A DNA stretch of 64,000 bases from Periweissella fabaria (GTDB lineage: Bacteria; Bacillota; Bacilli; Lactobacillales; Lactobacillaceae), in contig NZ_CAKKNS010000001.1 in the NCBI RefSeq assembly GCF_918814575.1, positions 458,182-522,181 of the forward strand, in the 5' to 3' direction. Shown here one piece after another: positions 17,188 through 25,440 of this stretch (the stretch's first letter is position 1; each line of letters opens with the position of its first letter). A program made the translations under genes and the position numbers. The notes under the pieces are model-generated. The model saw only the letters and a list, made by a program, of their open reading frames with translations, had not been told where the DNA came from and searched no databases.

Positions 17188-17206
17188 ACCCTTACTTTAA
17201 GTATTT

Positions 17207-17222
17207 TTGACTGAACAGTCAA
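17207..17222. promoter_or_regulatory. TetR operator overlapping -35
   Basis: TTGACTGAACAGTCAA is a perfect 7-2-7 palindrome. On the minus strand the same bases give TTGACT, a 17-base spacer and TAAAGT, so binding would block the promoter of the TetR gene. Confidence 0.7.
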
Positions 17223-17340
17223 GAATAATTTTCTTCCTTTTTGAGTTAAGATAGTGTCTTTTTGGCTAAAGATTGCTTATGATAGGATTCAATAAGTCAT
17301 TCATCATTGTGTACCCTATAATATGAAAAGGAGCATTTAT

Positions 17341-17634
17341 ATGAATCAAGTTACTTTCATCATCATTGCAATTGTATTAGTCTTATTAGAAGAATTCGTG
17401 CTCGCCAACAATCGCTATTTCTGGCTCGGCGGTATCCTACCAACCGTCGGAACTATCGGATTAATTTTTATCTGGCTTCAAACCCCACAGCTTCGATTTT
17501 ATGATTACATCATGCTACCATTCTGTTTCCTTTTCATGCTTTACAGTTGGGGGTACGGCCATTATCGTTATAAAAAACGGGTATCCCATAAATACCAGAC
17601 CATCCACATGTCTAATATGCGCACTTTCCATTAA
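17341..17634 (+). CDS. small three-TM membrane protein
   Basis: 97 residues from the ATG of MNQVTF, preceded by AAAAGGAG; an ATG six codons upstream overlaps this ribosome site and is rejected. Three hydrophobic stretches (residues ~4-22, ~28-48, ~60-77) are followed by a basic tail with HYRYKKR and several His. No family recognised. It has a strong shared terminator. Confidence 0.7.
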   Translation: MNQVTFIIIAIVLVLLEEFVLANNRYFWLGGILPTVGTIGLIFIWLQTPQLRFYDYIMLPFCFLFMLYSWGYGHYRYKKRVSHKYQTIHMSNMRTFH

Positions 17635-17637
17635 ATT

Positions 17638-17674
17638 AAAAACCGGTCTAAACAATGTGTTTAGACCGGTTTTT
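17638..17674. terminator. bidirectional terminator
   Basis: Perfect 16-bp stem AAAAACCGGTCTAAAC with its complement, ending in TTTTT, between convergent genes. Confidence 0.9.
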
Positions 17675-17679
17675 AATTA

Positions 17680-18519
17680 CTACTTTTTAATTTTGCGATT
17701 TTGGAAGTAAATAACCACCCAAAATAACATCAATAATACAAAGAGGCCCCCGCCCAAGATTAAGCGACCATTTTTAGTATCAAATACTAATTTTTCAATT
17801 CCATTAAAGCGCATTAGCAGACCTAAGCCACCATTCACAATCTCAAAAAGGTAAATTGGCAAATAAACTAATCTCGTTTCCTTGTTAGTGAAAAAGACAT
17901 ACCAAATCGTCAAAGCTAGTAAAACCAAGCCAATGACGACCATACTTGGCCAACCGGCAAACACAAATCGCCATGGCGTCTTTACGTAAAATAACCCCAA
18001 AATTGGTAGGCCAACCACTATGAAGACCAATATTTGCAACAACCATTGCCCATATTTATTCGTAATTTTTTGCTTAGCTTGATACAAGATTGTCGCTAAG
18101 TACTTAATACCAATGACAATGACGACAATCAGATAGCCGGCCATCAACAAAAATTGACCAACATCAAGACTTGCTCGCGGATTAACCATCGCCGGTAAAA
18201 AAGCAAATGCGAGAAAATTCCCCACCACTAATGCAATTAACTTAATAATTTCACGCCATGACATTGGCTCGACATGTAATAAATCATCAGCCACTTGCTT
18301 AGGATTTTTACCAAAATATTGCGCCGCACTAATTCCTTCATCTTGCGCATCCAAAATATCGTTGAGAATCTCCAATAAAATCGTTTCTATTTTAAACTCG
18401 TCTTGTTGAAATGCTTTTAATCGTGTATAGACTAAAAAATCACTATAAAACTGTTCATTTTCAGGATTTAGTAACTTCCGTAATTCGTTATTTTTTTCAA
18501 TTAATTCACTGGTTTTCAT
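17680..18519 (-). CDS. PadR-associated membrane protein, DUF1129/DUF1048-like
   Basis: 279 residues. The soluble N-terminus (~1-90) has the pattern FYSDFLVYTRLKAF..ETILLEILNDILDAQDEGISAAQYFGKNPKQVADDLL, typical of membrane proteins encoded beside PadR regulators. About six membrane segments follow. The gene overlaps the end of the padR-type gene by 14 bases, with GAAAGGGGAG as ribosome site. A role in envelope stress or export is inferred from the pairing only. Confidence 0.75.
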   Translation of the reverse strand: MKTSELIEKNNELRKLLNPENEQFYSDFLVYTRLKAFQQDEFKIETILLEILNDILDAQDEGISAAQYFGKNPKQVADDLLHVEPMSWREIIKLIALVVGNFLAFAFLPAMVNPRASLDVGQFLLMAGYLIVVIVIGIKYLATILYQAKQKITNKYGQWLLQILVFIVVGLPILGLFYVKTPWRFVFAGWPSMVVIGLVLLALTIWYVFFTNKETRLVYLPIYLFEIVNGGLGLLMRFNGIEKLVFDTKNGRLILGGGLFVLLMLFWVVIYFQNRKIKK

Positions 18520-18853
18520 CGTATAACTCCCCTTTCACAACGCCGCCGACAATTCCGACTAATTCGTGCCATTCACTAATAAATTTCGCTTTTTCTACTA
18601 ATCCCTCTTCTGTGATGTAGTAGTATTTTCGATCACGGCCACTTTCAGCCGTATGCATTTCAGTTGTTAACAAACCTTTATTTGTCATACTCGTTAATAA
18701 TGGATAAATAGTCCCTTTCGGAATTGCTAGTAAACCATAATCATTCATTTCCTTGGTAATCCCATACCCATAGTTTGGTTTCTTAGCCAAGATGACCAGC
18801 ATGATTCCTTGAAGCACTCCTTTTAACAGTTGACTTGAAACATTTTCAGCCAT
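18506..18853 (-). CDS. PadR-family transcriptional regulator
   Basis: 115 residues with the winged helix of PadR: LLKGVLQGIMLVILAKKPNYGYGITKEM, the recognition region IPKGTIYPLLTSMTNKGLL, and wing SGRDRKYYYITEEG. The ribosome site is TAGGAGG. Palindromes directly upstream suggest autoregulation together with the downstream membrane gene, as in LmrR/LadR systems. Confidence 0.9.
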   Translation of the reverse strand: MAENVSSQLLKGVLQGIMLVILAKKPNYGYGITKEMNDYGLLAIPKGTIYPLLTSMTNKGLLTTEMHTAESGRDRKYYYITEEGLVEKAKFISEWHELVGIVGGVVKGELYDENQ

Positions 18854-18867
18854 TTCATCATCCTCCT

Positions 18868-18920
18868 ATGGTATGTAATACATACTACAATAACATTGGA
18901 TAGTTTGCAATACATACCAT
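18868..18920. promoter_or_regulatory. PadR-type operators
   Basis: GTATGTAATACATAC (18871-18885) is a perfect palindrome. ATGGTATGTA at 18868 is matched by its inverted copy TACATACCAT at 18911-18920, giving two sites ahead of the padR-type gene. Confidence 0.7.
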
Positions 18921-18999
18921 TAAGAAAATATTAAGAACCATTTGACAGTCTCGGTTATTACCGGAATAATTTAATTATTAACATTAAGGAGACCCGACA

Positions 19000-19488
19000 A
19001 TGATCCCAAAAGAATATTGGATTGAAAAATTAGATTTAATTCCCCATCCAGAAGGTGGTTACTACAAGGAATTACCAGCTTCATCTACTTGGTTAGCTGA
19101 TAAAGGCCGTCCACTATACACTAATATTTACTTCTTGCTAACGGCTGATAGTCCTTCTCATTTACATGCCTTAACCGCCGATGAAGTCTGGTACTTCCAC
19201 TATGGTTCATCATTACAAGTCCATGAAATTTCACCTGATGGTGCCTACCAAAAAACGACCGTCGGCTTAGACTTAGCGGCTGGGGATGTCCTCCAATATA
19301 CTGTTAATCACGGTAATATTTTCGGCTCATCGGTGGCAGCTGGGGATGATTATGCCCTTGTTAGTTGCATGGTTGCCCCCGGCTTCACTTTTGCAGATTT
19401 CAAACTTTTTAGTCAAGCGGAATTGCACGCTCAATTCCCGCAACATACCGCACTAATTAATGAACTTGCGGTTGAAAGCGTGGAGTAA
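19000..19488 (+). CDS. cupin superfamily protein (DUF985)
   Basis: 162 residues from an ATG with AAGGAGA upstream. The DUF985/cupin-5 signature is clear: LIPHPEGGYYKE, TNIYFLL, SHLHALTADEVWYFHYGSSLQVHEI with the His/Glu/His cupin ligands, VLQYTVNHGNIFGSSV and CMVAPGFTFADFKLFS. Members have a small-molecule-binding beta-barrel; no reaction is established. Monocistronic with its own terminator. Confidence 0.88.
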   Translation: MIPKEYWIEKLDLIPHPEGGYYKELPASSTWLADKGRPLYTNIYFLLTADSPSHLHALTADEVWYFHYGSSLQVHEISPDGAYQKTTVGLDLAAGDVLQYTVNHGNIFGSSVAAGDDYALVSCMVAPGFTFADFKLFSQAELHAQFPQHTALINELAVESVE

Positions 19489-19505
19489 AATAAATATTTA
19501 CGCAC

Positions 19506-19539
19506 AAAAAAACCGGCGAGCAAATGCTCGTCGGTTTTT
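19506..19539 (+). terminator. intrinsic terminator
   Basis: AAAACCGGCGAGCA / TGCTCGTCGGTTTTT stem. Confidence 0.85.
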
Positions 19540-19621
19540 CATTTCGTATTAATAGTGTCATCGCTTAAGCCTAGGCAATTGAGCCAAAACGTGCTCAATT
19601 TTCCCAAAGGTTTTTCGCACG

Positions 19622-20206
19622 CTATTTTACTGCTGCCAATACTTCCGCCACTGTCCGTGTCTTACCCAAACGAGGGAAAATCACTTCAGTCACAAATTCA
19701 TGCGCACGTAAGCTTAAGTCCGTCATCGCTTCAGGAACAAAAACCACCTTGTAACCAGCTTGGGCGGCTTCACGAGCAGTTGTATCAACACCAATTGATG
19801 AAGCAATCCCCGTCAAGACAACCGTATCAATCCCACGGCGACGCAATTGTGTATCCAAATCAGTTCCATGGAAAGCACCCCAGTTATGTTTATCAACAAT
19901 CACAACATCAGCGTCGTGGTTGTCCTTGACATCAAGTGCTAATTCAGCAAAGGCTTCTTCGGTTGGCTTAGCAGGTGCATGTGGGGCATCTGTCACTGGA
20001 TTGAAACCTTCACGGCCAGTATTACGAACCCGAACTAATACTACGGTTGCACCAGCATCAGCAAAGGCATCTGCCAATTGATTGTTGCGCGCAACTAATG
20101 TTTGACCATCGATTGGTGCAATATTATCATAGCCGACAATGCCTTTTTGGACATCAACAACGACCAACGCTGTTTTGGCTAAATCTAAGTTTAATGCTTC
20201 TGTCAT
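19622..20206 (-). CDS. isochorismatase-fold hydrolase lacking the catalytic Cys
   Basis: 194 residues from the ATG with TTTAAAGGAGAC upstream. The fold is that of isochorismatase/nicotinamidase proteins: ALVVVDVQKGIV with the catalytic Asp, VVIVDKHNWGAFHGTDL with the Lys, and LTGIASSIGVDTTAREA. In amidases the last motif holds a Cys nucleophile; here that position is Gly, as in EntB/PhzD-type isochorismatases (IGC). So it is unlikely to be a nicotinamidase. Physiological substrate unknown. Confidence 0.82.
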   Translation of the reverse strand: MTEALNLDLAKTALVVVDVQKGIVGYDNIAPIDGQTLVARNNQLADAFADAGATVVLVRVRNTGREGFNPVTDAPHAPAKPTEEAFAELALDVKDNHDADVVIVDKHNWGAFHGTDLDTQLRRRGIDTVVLTGIASSIGVDTTAREAAQAGYKVVFVPEAMTDLSLRAHEFVTEVIFPRLGKTRTVAEVLAAVK

Positions 20207-20273
20207 AAGTAAGTCTCCTTTAAAATGCTGACTCAATTATAACCATGAACCAAATTAATGCAGTATTAAGTCG

Positions 20274-20322
20274 TTTAAATGTAAGAAATTCATAATAAAT
20301 ATTATTATTTTTTACATTTAAA
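20274..20322. promoter_or_regulatory. 11-bp inverted repeat
   Basis: TTTAAATGTAA (20274-20284) and TTACATTTAAA (20312-20322) form a perfect inverted repeat in the gap between the NAD(P)-binding gene and the isochorismatase-like gene. Operator or weak terminator; no T run. Confidence 0.4.
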
Positions 20323-20323
20323 T

Positions 20324-20971
20324 TTAGCCGTTAGCAACCGTTAAACGACCATGTTTAGTCGTTGGTTGTTCTAATTCTGCAAGGATTGTAACTGCCATTG
20401 TCCCAGCCGTAGTAACTGATTCACCCGCTGCATTAAACAAAATATCTTCCGTCCCATGCAATGGCTTATCGCTAGCTGGACCAGCCGTAAACAATTGTGC
20501 TGGTGAGAAACCAACCCAATTGACATTATCGACAGAGCGCAAGAAATCTAATTCGACTAACTGCGCTTGTGGTACTGCTCGCCATGGCAAGGTACTTTCG
20601 TCCGCTAAAATTTCATCAACGACTAAGTGATCACCATGCTTAAGACTTCCAGCTCCCAAAATAAAGGCAACACGTGGCTTGTCTTCCCCCCGAAGTTCAT
20701 GAACCAAGTGTGCTGCTAAATCAATGTGCAAATATGCTGCAGTTGGAGCCACAGCAAAGGCATCTACAACGACGTCATATGCTGCTAATTGCGCTTTAGT
20801 CAAGGTAAAAGCGTCTTGGGCTAGTATTTCAATGCCGGCATTATCTTGTGCAAGTTGGGCTAGTTTATCCGCATCACGCCCATTTGCGACCACCGTGTGG
20901 CCTTTTTGGTTTGCTAAAGCAGTCAATGCGCTCCCGGCCATTCCAGTAGCACCAATTATTAAAATCTTCAT
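20324..20971 (-). CDS. NAD(P)-binding atypical short-chain reductase/epimerase
   Basis: 215 residues. The N-terminal Rossmann motif is IIGATGMAGSALTALA, followed by VVANGRDADKL and YDVVVDAFAVAP. This places it with YwnB/YhfK-like NAD(P)H-binding proteins often induced by redox stress. GGGG in AAAGGGGATACTT is the ribosome site, and a consensus promoter lies upstream. It may share a transcript with the isochorismatase-like gene. Confidence 0.83.
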   Translation of the reverse strand: MKILIIGATGMAGSALTALANQKGHTVVANGRDADKLAQLAQDNAGIEILAQDAFTLTKAQLAAYDVVVDAFAVAPTAAYLHIDLAAHLVHELRGEDKPRVAFILGAGSLKHGDHLVVDEILADESTLPWRAVPQAQLVELDFLRSVDNVNWVGFSPAQLFTAGPASDKPLHGTEDILFNAAGESVTTAGTMAVTILAELEQPTTKHGRLTVANG

Positions 20972-21017
20972 AAGTATCCCCTTTAATTTAGTTAAATCCC
21001 CTCTGTGTTACATGTTT

Positions 21018-21046
21018 AATATAAGGATTTACTTACTATTTGTCAA
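21018..21046 (-). promoter_or_regulatory. consensus promoter of the NAD(P)-binding gene
   Basis: Minus strand TTGACA, 17-base spacer, TATATT. Confidence 0.85.
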
Positions 21047-21144
21047 CGTTTTTTTGCAAATATTGTTCCATTTTTATTGCAACAATAACTGAACTAACGT
21101 CACCACTTAACCTTTCAGTCCACTTTCATCTATCAAAATGACGC

Positions 21145-21276
21145 AAAAAAGGACTTGCCTAGCTATAACTGGCAAGCCCTACGCTTAACTCTTAATAAGT
21201 TAAGCCTCTCTCTTATGCGTCGGAGTTGGTTTTCAAAACCTTCTAATCAATGCGCTCTCTCACAATCGCATGACGC
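21145..21276 (-). ncRNA. candidate structured RNA with three-way junction and terminator
   Basis: Read on the minus strand, GCGTC/GACGC closes a junction holding two hairpins: ATGCG/CGCAT and a GGTTTTGAAAACC arm with a TTTGAAA loop. A GCTTAACT/AGTTAAGC hairpin follows. The end is an intrinsic terminator, GGGCTTGCC / GGCAAGTCC then TTTTTT. It lies 78 bases after an MFS gene on the same strand, so it could be that gene's 3' UTR or an independent RNA. It resembles a tRNA-like fold without a T arm but lacks the GGTTCGA T-loop. Confidence 0.4.
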
Positions 21277-21353
21277 TTATCTTTACTTTAGCAGATTATT
21301 GACATCGATTGCTAAAAATTAAGCAATTTTTGTATATTTTAAATAATTCGCAA

Positions 21354-22574
21354 TTATTTGCGTAAACTTGCCAAATGCGTCCGACTAAAGAACAACACGA
21401 TTAGATTAATAATTAACAATGCTGCTGTCACGGCAAAAATCGCTTGGTAACTAAACACCCCTGAGATAATTGCCCCCAACATTGGGCCCACGACCCCACC
21501 GATGGCTTGTGCAGATTGATTAAAACTAAAGATCCGCCCAAAAACATCCCGCGGTACACTAACCGTCAGTGCCGTTTGTACAGCTGGTAACATCGCCGCA
21601 CTCGCCATTCCTAGTAACAACCGCCATAACGCCAACATCCACGGATTAGTAACAAAATACATCGGAATAAAGAATAGCGTTGCTAAAATCAAGCCGCCAA
21701 ATAAAATTTTACCAGCCCCGATACTATCCATTTTATGACCAACTTTGCGCGCAACCAAAATGGCCCCAAAGCCCGGCATTGCCGCTACTACCCCACTAAC
21801 AAGGGAAATATTACCATGTCCATGCATCAATTCAGCGACAAATAACGAAATAATTGGTCCCACCGACATCAAAGCAGTTTCTACAATCAAGGTCGTCAAT
21901 AATAATGTCCAAATAAGTTTCGTATCACCAAGACTATGCCAAAAATCGGCCCCATGCTTGATATTTTTAGCTGGAATTGGGGTGAAGTGTTCATCAGCTT
22001 TAAACCAAGTCGCAATAAAGACTAATCCCATAATCACCCCCGTCACGATAAATGGAATCCGATAGCCAAAATAATTGGCCAAGACCCCACCAAATAACGG
22101 ACCTAATAGTGAACCACTAACACTAGCCGTCATCATGTTTGTCATGACGACCCCAGATTCACTCTTTTGCGTTTCGCCAGCCATCAAGGCCGTTGCATTA
22201 TTAATGTAACCAGAAAATAACCCTTGGACTAAACGCAGTAAAATCACGAGCCACACATTACTTACTAATCCCGTCAATAAAATCGTTATCGTCATCACCC
22301 CAGAAGCCCGCAAACACATTAATTTACGTCCTTTACGGTCAGCTAAGCTCCCCCAATACGGTGAAATGATTGCTTGTGCGAGGTATGTAATCGCAAAGGC
22401 AATCCCAGAGTATAAGTTCAACTCAAACCGATTAAAATTCCCTAAACTACCAATAAATAACGACAAAAACGGCATTGTCATTGAAAACCCAAATCCAGTC
22501 ATAAAGCAACCAAACCACATTGTATAAAACGTTGCACGCCATTGTTTGGAGTTATGATCAGGTTCACTTGCCAT
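21354..22574 (-). CDS. MFS drug efflux transporter (DHA1), copy 1
   Basis: 406 residues, twelve membrane segments. The start is the ATG of MASEPDHNSK, supported by GAGGTTGATTAAT; an ATG five codons upstream contains that site. MFS motif A is SLADRKGRKLM after segment 2, and motif C-like GSLLGPLFGG is in segment 5, as in PmrA/TetA-type drug:H+ antiporters. It is closely similar throughout to two other transporters in the window. Substrate unknown. Confidence 0.88.
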   Translation of the reverse strand: MASEPDHNSKQWRATFYTMWFGCFMTGFGFSMTMPFLSLFIGSLGNFNRFELNLYSGIAFAITYLAQAIISPYWGSLADRKGRKLMCLRASGVMTITILLTGLVSNVWLVILLRLVQGLFSGYINNATALMAGETQKSESGVVMTNMMTASVSGSLLGPLFGGVLANYFGYRIPFIVTGVIMGLVFIATWFKADEHFTPIPAKNIKHGADFWHSLGDTKLIWTLLLTTLIVETALMSVGPIISLFVAELMHGHGNISLVSGVVAAMPGFGAILVARKVGHKMDSIGAGKILFGGLILATLFFIPMYFVTNPWMLALWRLLLGMASAAMLPAVQTALTVSVPRDVFGRIFSFNQSAQAIGGVVGPMLGAIISGVFSYQAIFAVTAALLIINLIVLFFSRTHLASLRK

Positions 22575-22707
22575 ATTAATCAACCTCATGCTTTCTTCTT
22601 ACTGTGTATTAACTTATCACTTTGACATTACTAAAATGAGCGCCTACTTTCTTTTTTACATTATCTTAATTATTTTGGCATAATGCAAGTCAGGGCCTTT
22701 TGACCAC

Positions 22708-22737
22708 AAAAAAAGATGTCTCAAAAGACATCTTTTA
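22708..22737 (-). terminator. intrinsic terminator
   Basis: AAAAGATGTCT / AGACATCTTTT stem, with TTTTTTT following on the minus strand. Confidence 0.8.
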
Positions 22738-22741
22738 AAAA

Positions 22742-23848
22742 TTATTGCTTAATCGTAAACTGCTTCACCCATAATTTTTGGGGCATCATTAATACTCTCA
22801 TTAATGGTGTCCAAATTAGATTTGTGATTGTTTCAGCTATCAGGGTTAATCCGAGACTTAAACCAAAAACAATTATCACAATCAATAGTGCAAATGGTAA
22901 TGTGGCTTTCCCACTTCCTAACCAATGGATGAAAAATGGATAAACAAACATATCGACGACAAATGACATCAAGTAAATCGGTAAAGTGTATTTGCTCAAC
23001 CACGTGATCCACTTATGCGACCGTTTGGCAAGAACATTAATTAGCATGAACAAGGCAACCGCTTGCATCATCACCAGTAACGAAGGATAATTTCCTTCGG
23101 CTCCACCAACAAATGGATTACGTCGTAACATGTTAATACCAATACCAGCCAATGTTGTAATTATCTCAAGGCTTAAAATCCAAAACCAATTAATATTGAT
23201 TGGAAATTTACGTAAATATGCTCCTATTAAATAATACACGTACGGATATAGTTGGTAAATGACATGTAGATTGATCGGCAAATTAATGCCAAAACCACTA
23301 GCAAGTGGAGTTGGCAAACCAATGGCAATCATTAAAATACCAATCATTAATAATAACCAGTACTTATTATTTTCATCAAAATAATTAATAATGATATTAA
23401 GGATTGGAATCAACAAATATAAAATTGCATAAATTCAAACATACCACGCATAACTAATTAATTGATAGCTCCAAATGCCGTTCCATATTTGACCAATTGA
23501 TAAAGTTTGTTGCTTAACGGCAACTAAAATCATATATGTTAACAAGCTGCATATCACATATAACAATAACACGCGTCCCAGTTTAATGTAATATTGATAA
23601 CTAAAACGCTTATTGAGCATTAAGTATCCAGTACACATAAAAAACAACGGGACACTAGTAATAAAAAGCTGATAATCCGTTGCCATAAACAATGCAACGT
23701 AGCGACCAAATATATTTGCCGGAATAGTATATTGAATATTTAACCGAAAATGAACCAATAAAACAGCAAAACAAGCAAATACTTTAATATAATCAATCCC
23801 AATAAAGTGCTGAGGATGATTTTTACTTACATTTGACATATTAACCAT
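22742..23848 (-). pseudogene. acyltransferase-3 membrane protein interrupted by a TGA
   Basis: Together the two halves make 368 codons, the normal size of an acyltransferase-3 protein (OafA/WecH/NodX type) with ten membrane segments. N-terminal motifs are YIKVFACFAVLLVHF, FFMCTGYLM and YYIKLGRVLL. At 23435-23437 the frame meets TGA in the context AWYV-stop-IYAILYLLIPIL. Reading continues in the same frame to the natural end, so one base change (a Trp TGG would fit) breaks the gene. No ribosome site restarts translation well. The ribosome site of the intact start is weak. Loss of function, or a sequencing error, is likely. Confidence 0.8.
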
Positions 23849-23914
23849 TACTTTCTGTATTTAATAATTGCTTAAATAATTGTACATCCTCATAATTACA
23901 TGTCAAATAATTTC

Positions 23915-23946
23915 AAAAAAAGAACACGCTTATCGCATGTTCTTTG
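23915..23946 (-). terminator. intrinsic terminator
   Basis: AAAGAACACGC / GCATGTTCTTT stem with a long T run on the minus strand after the MFS gene. Confidence 0.75.
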
Positions 23947-23971
23947 CTTAATATCTTTTAAAATACGGTTA

Positions 23972-25237
23972 TTATGACTTAGCCAAACCTTTGTGCATTG
24001 CACGTATTGCTTTCCGGTTAGCATTATTACTATCAATTAGTGCCCGCCGTTGCATAATGATAATGCCAAGATTTAGTACCAAAAGTGCCGCTGTCGCTAA
24101 GAAAACATAACTATATCCTAGCGCTCCCGAAATACTTGCTCCTAGTAACGGACCAACAACCCCACCAATCGATTGAAAGCCTTGATTATAACTAAAAATA
24201 CGACCAAACGATTCACTTGGCACGGCTAAGGTTAAGACCGTTTGTACGGCTGGTAACAACCCGGCATTCGCCATGCCCAAGGCAAAACGCCATGCCGCCA
24301 ACGTCCATGGTGAACTGACAAAAGCCATCGGTACAAATGATAAAATTGCTAAGATAATGCCACCAACCAGAATTTTTTCTGGACCAATTTTATCCATCTT
24401 ACGCCCAACATATCCCGCTACTAGTAACGTTCCAATCCCTGGCATCGCAGCCACGAGCCCACTAACGAGAGAAACATCCCCAGTACCATGCATCAGTTGA
24501 TTAACAAACAATGCAATAATTGGACTAATTGACATCAATGCTGATTGAATAATCATCGTTGTTGCAAACATTGTCAAGATTAACTTAGGGCGTTTGATTG
24601 TATGCATCATTTCACCCAATGGCTTCATGGCTTGCTTCTCAATTGGCGTGAAGTGTTCATGGACATTAATGATGGTCATAATGAATGCTATTCCCATCAG
24701 AATCCCCGTTATAAAAAACGGCACTCGATATCCAAATAAATTGGCTAAGACACCACCAAATAATGGGCCTAAGAGATTGCCGGATACATTAGCTGTCATC
24801 ATCTTAGCCATGACGGACCCGGAATGTTCCCGACTAGTTTCGCCAGCCATTAAGGCCGTTGCGTTATTAATGTACCCGGAAAATAACCCTTGTAGCATGC
24901 GTAATACGATTACCATCCAAACGTTTGTTGCTAAGCCAATTGTAAAAATGGTAAAGGCCATCACACCAGATGCACGTAAACACATCAACTTACGGCCCTT
25001 TAAATCCGCAAGTTTTCCCCATAATGGTGAAATAATTGCTTGCGCCAAAAATGTAATCGAAAATGCGATTCCCGCATAGAGATTTAGTTGAAATTGACTA
25101 AATTGCCCTAACGTTCCGATAAAAAGTGGTAAAAATGGCATCGTCATTGAAAAGCCCATTCCGGTAATAAAACACCCGAGCCAACAAGTTATAAACGTAC
25201 GATGCCATCCCTTGGAGTTCTCTGGATCTCCTTGCAT
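23972..25237 (-). CDS. MFS drug efflux transporter (DHA1), copy 2
   Basis: 421 residues, twelve membrane segments, with AGGAGG upstream of the ATG. Motif A is KLADLKGRKLM and motif C-like GNLLGPLFGG. It aligns almost residue for residue with the transporter at 21.4 kb (GFSMTMPFL, SGYINNATALMAGET, IGGVVGP), so the pair probably arose by duplication, with the broken acyltransferase gene lying between them. Substrate unknown. A 14-bp palindrome overlaps its probable -10. Confidence 0.88.
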   Translation of the reverse strand: MQGDPENSKGWHRTFITCWLGCFITGMGFSMTMPFLPLFIGTLGQFSQFQLNLYAGIAFSITFLAQAIISPLWGKLADLKGRKLMCLRASGVMAFTIFTIGLATNVWMVIVLRMLQGLFSGYINNATALMAGETSREHSGSVMAKMMTANVSGNLLGPLFGGVLANLFGYRVPFFITGILMGIAFIMTIINVHEHFTPIEKQAMKPLGEMMHTIKRPKLILTMFATTMIIQSALMSISPIIALFVNQLMHGTGDVSLVSGLVAAMPGIGTLLVAGYVGRKMDKIGPEKILVGGIILAILSFVPMAFVSSPWTLAAWRFALGMANAGLLPAVQTVLTLAVPSESFGRIFSYNQGFQSIGGVVGPLLGASISGALGYSYVFLATAALLVLNLGIIIMQRRALIDSNNANRKAIRAMHKGLAKS

Positions 25238-25275
25238 GTATAAAAAACCTCCTAATACTTATTAATGAATACCAC

Positions 25276-25289
25276 TATAACATGTTATA
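25276..25289. promoter_or_regulatory. 14-bp palindrome between divergent transporters
   Basis: TATAACATGTTATA is perfect and overlaps a TATAGT that could be the -10 of the minus-strand MFS gene; likely an operator. Confidence 0.5.
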
Positions 25290-25314
25290 CAATGATAAGC
25301 ATTATTTTGAGGAC

Positions 25315-25343
25315 TTTCATTCCAAATTTTTTTCTGGTATACT
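25315..25343 (+). promoter_or_regulatory. promoter of the antiporter leader
   Basis: TTTCAT, 17-base spacer, TATACT with an upstream TGG (extended -10). The transcript would start near 25350. Confidence 0.6.
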
Positions 25344-25349
25344 ATCATC

Positions 25350-25440
25350 AATATATTTTTCGGTTGAAGGTGTCTTCAAGAATTAACTAGTCGGGGAGCT
25401 AGTTGGTACTTGGGGACCCTTTTTTTATTTGGAGGAGTTT
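25350..25440 (+). promoter_or_regulatory. candidate riboswitch-like leader of the cation antiporter
   Basis: A compact ~90-nt leader. TTGAAG/CTTCAA forms hairpin 1 with GTGT loop. AACTAG/CTAGTT forms hairpin 2 with the G-rich loop TCGGGGAG. A further GGTACTTGGGGACC segment is followed by seven T and then immediately by the GGAGG ribosome site. This layout, upstream of a monovalent cation:proton antiporter, is what cation-sensing leaders look like (Li+/Na+ riboswitch classes reported upstream of such genes). Class membership is not established. Confidence 0.45.

Noticed and set aside
21217-21276. tRNA-Ser(UGA) gene
   Set aside because: The anticodon-like TTTGAAA loop is there, but the stem is imperfect, acceptor pairing is only five bases, and the GGTTCGA T-loop is absent.
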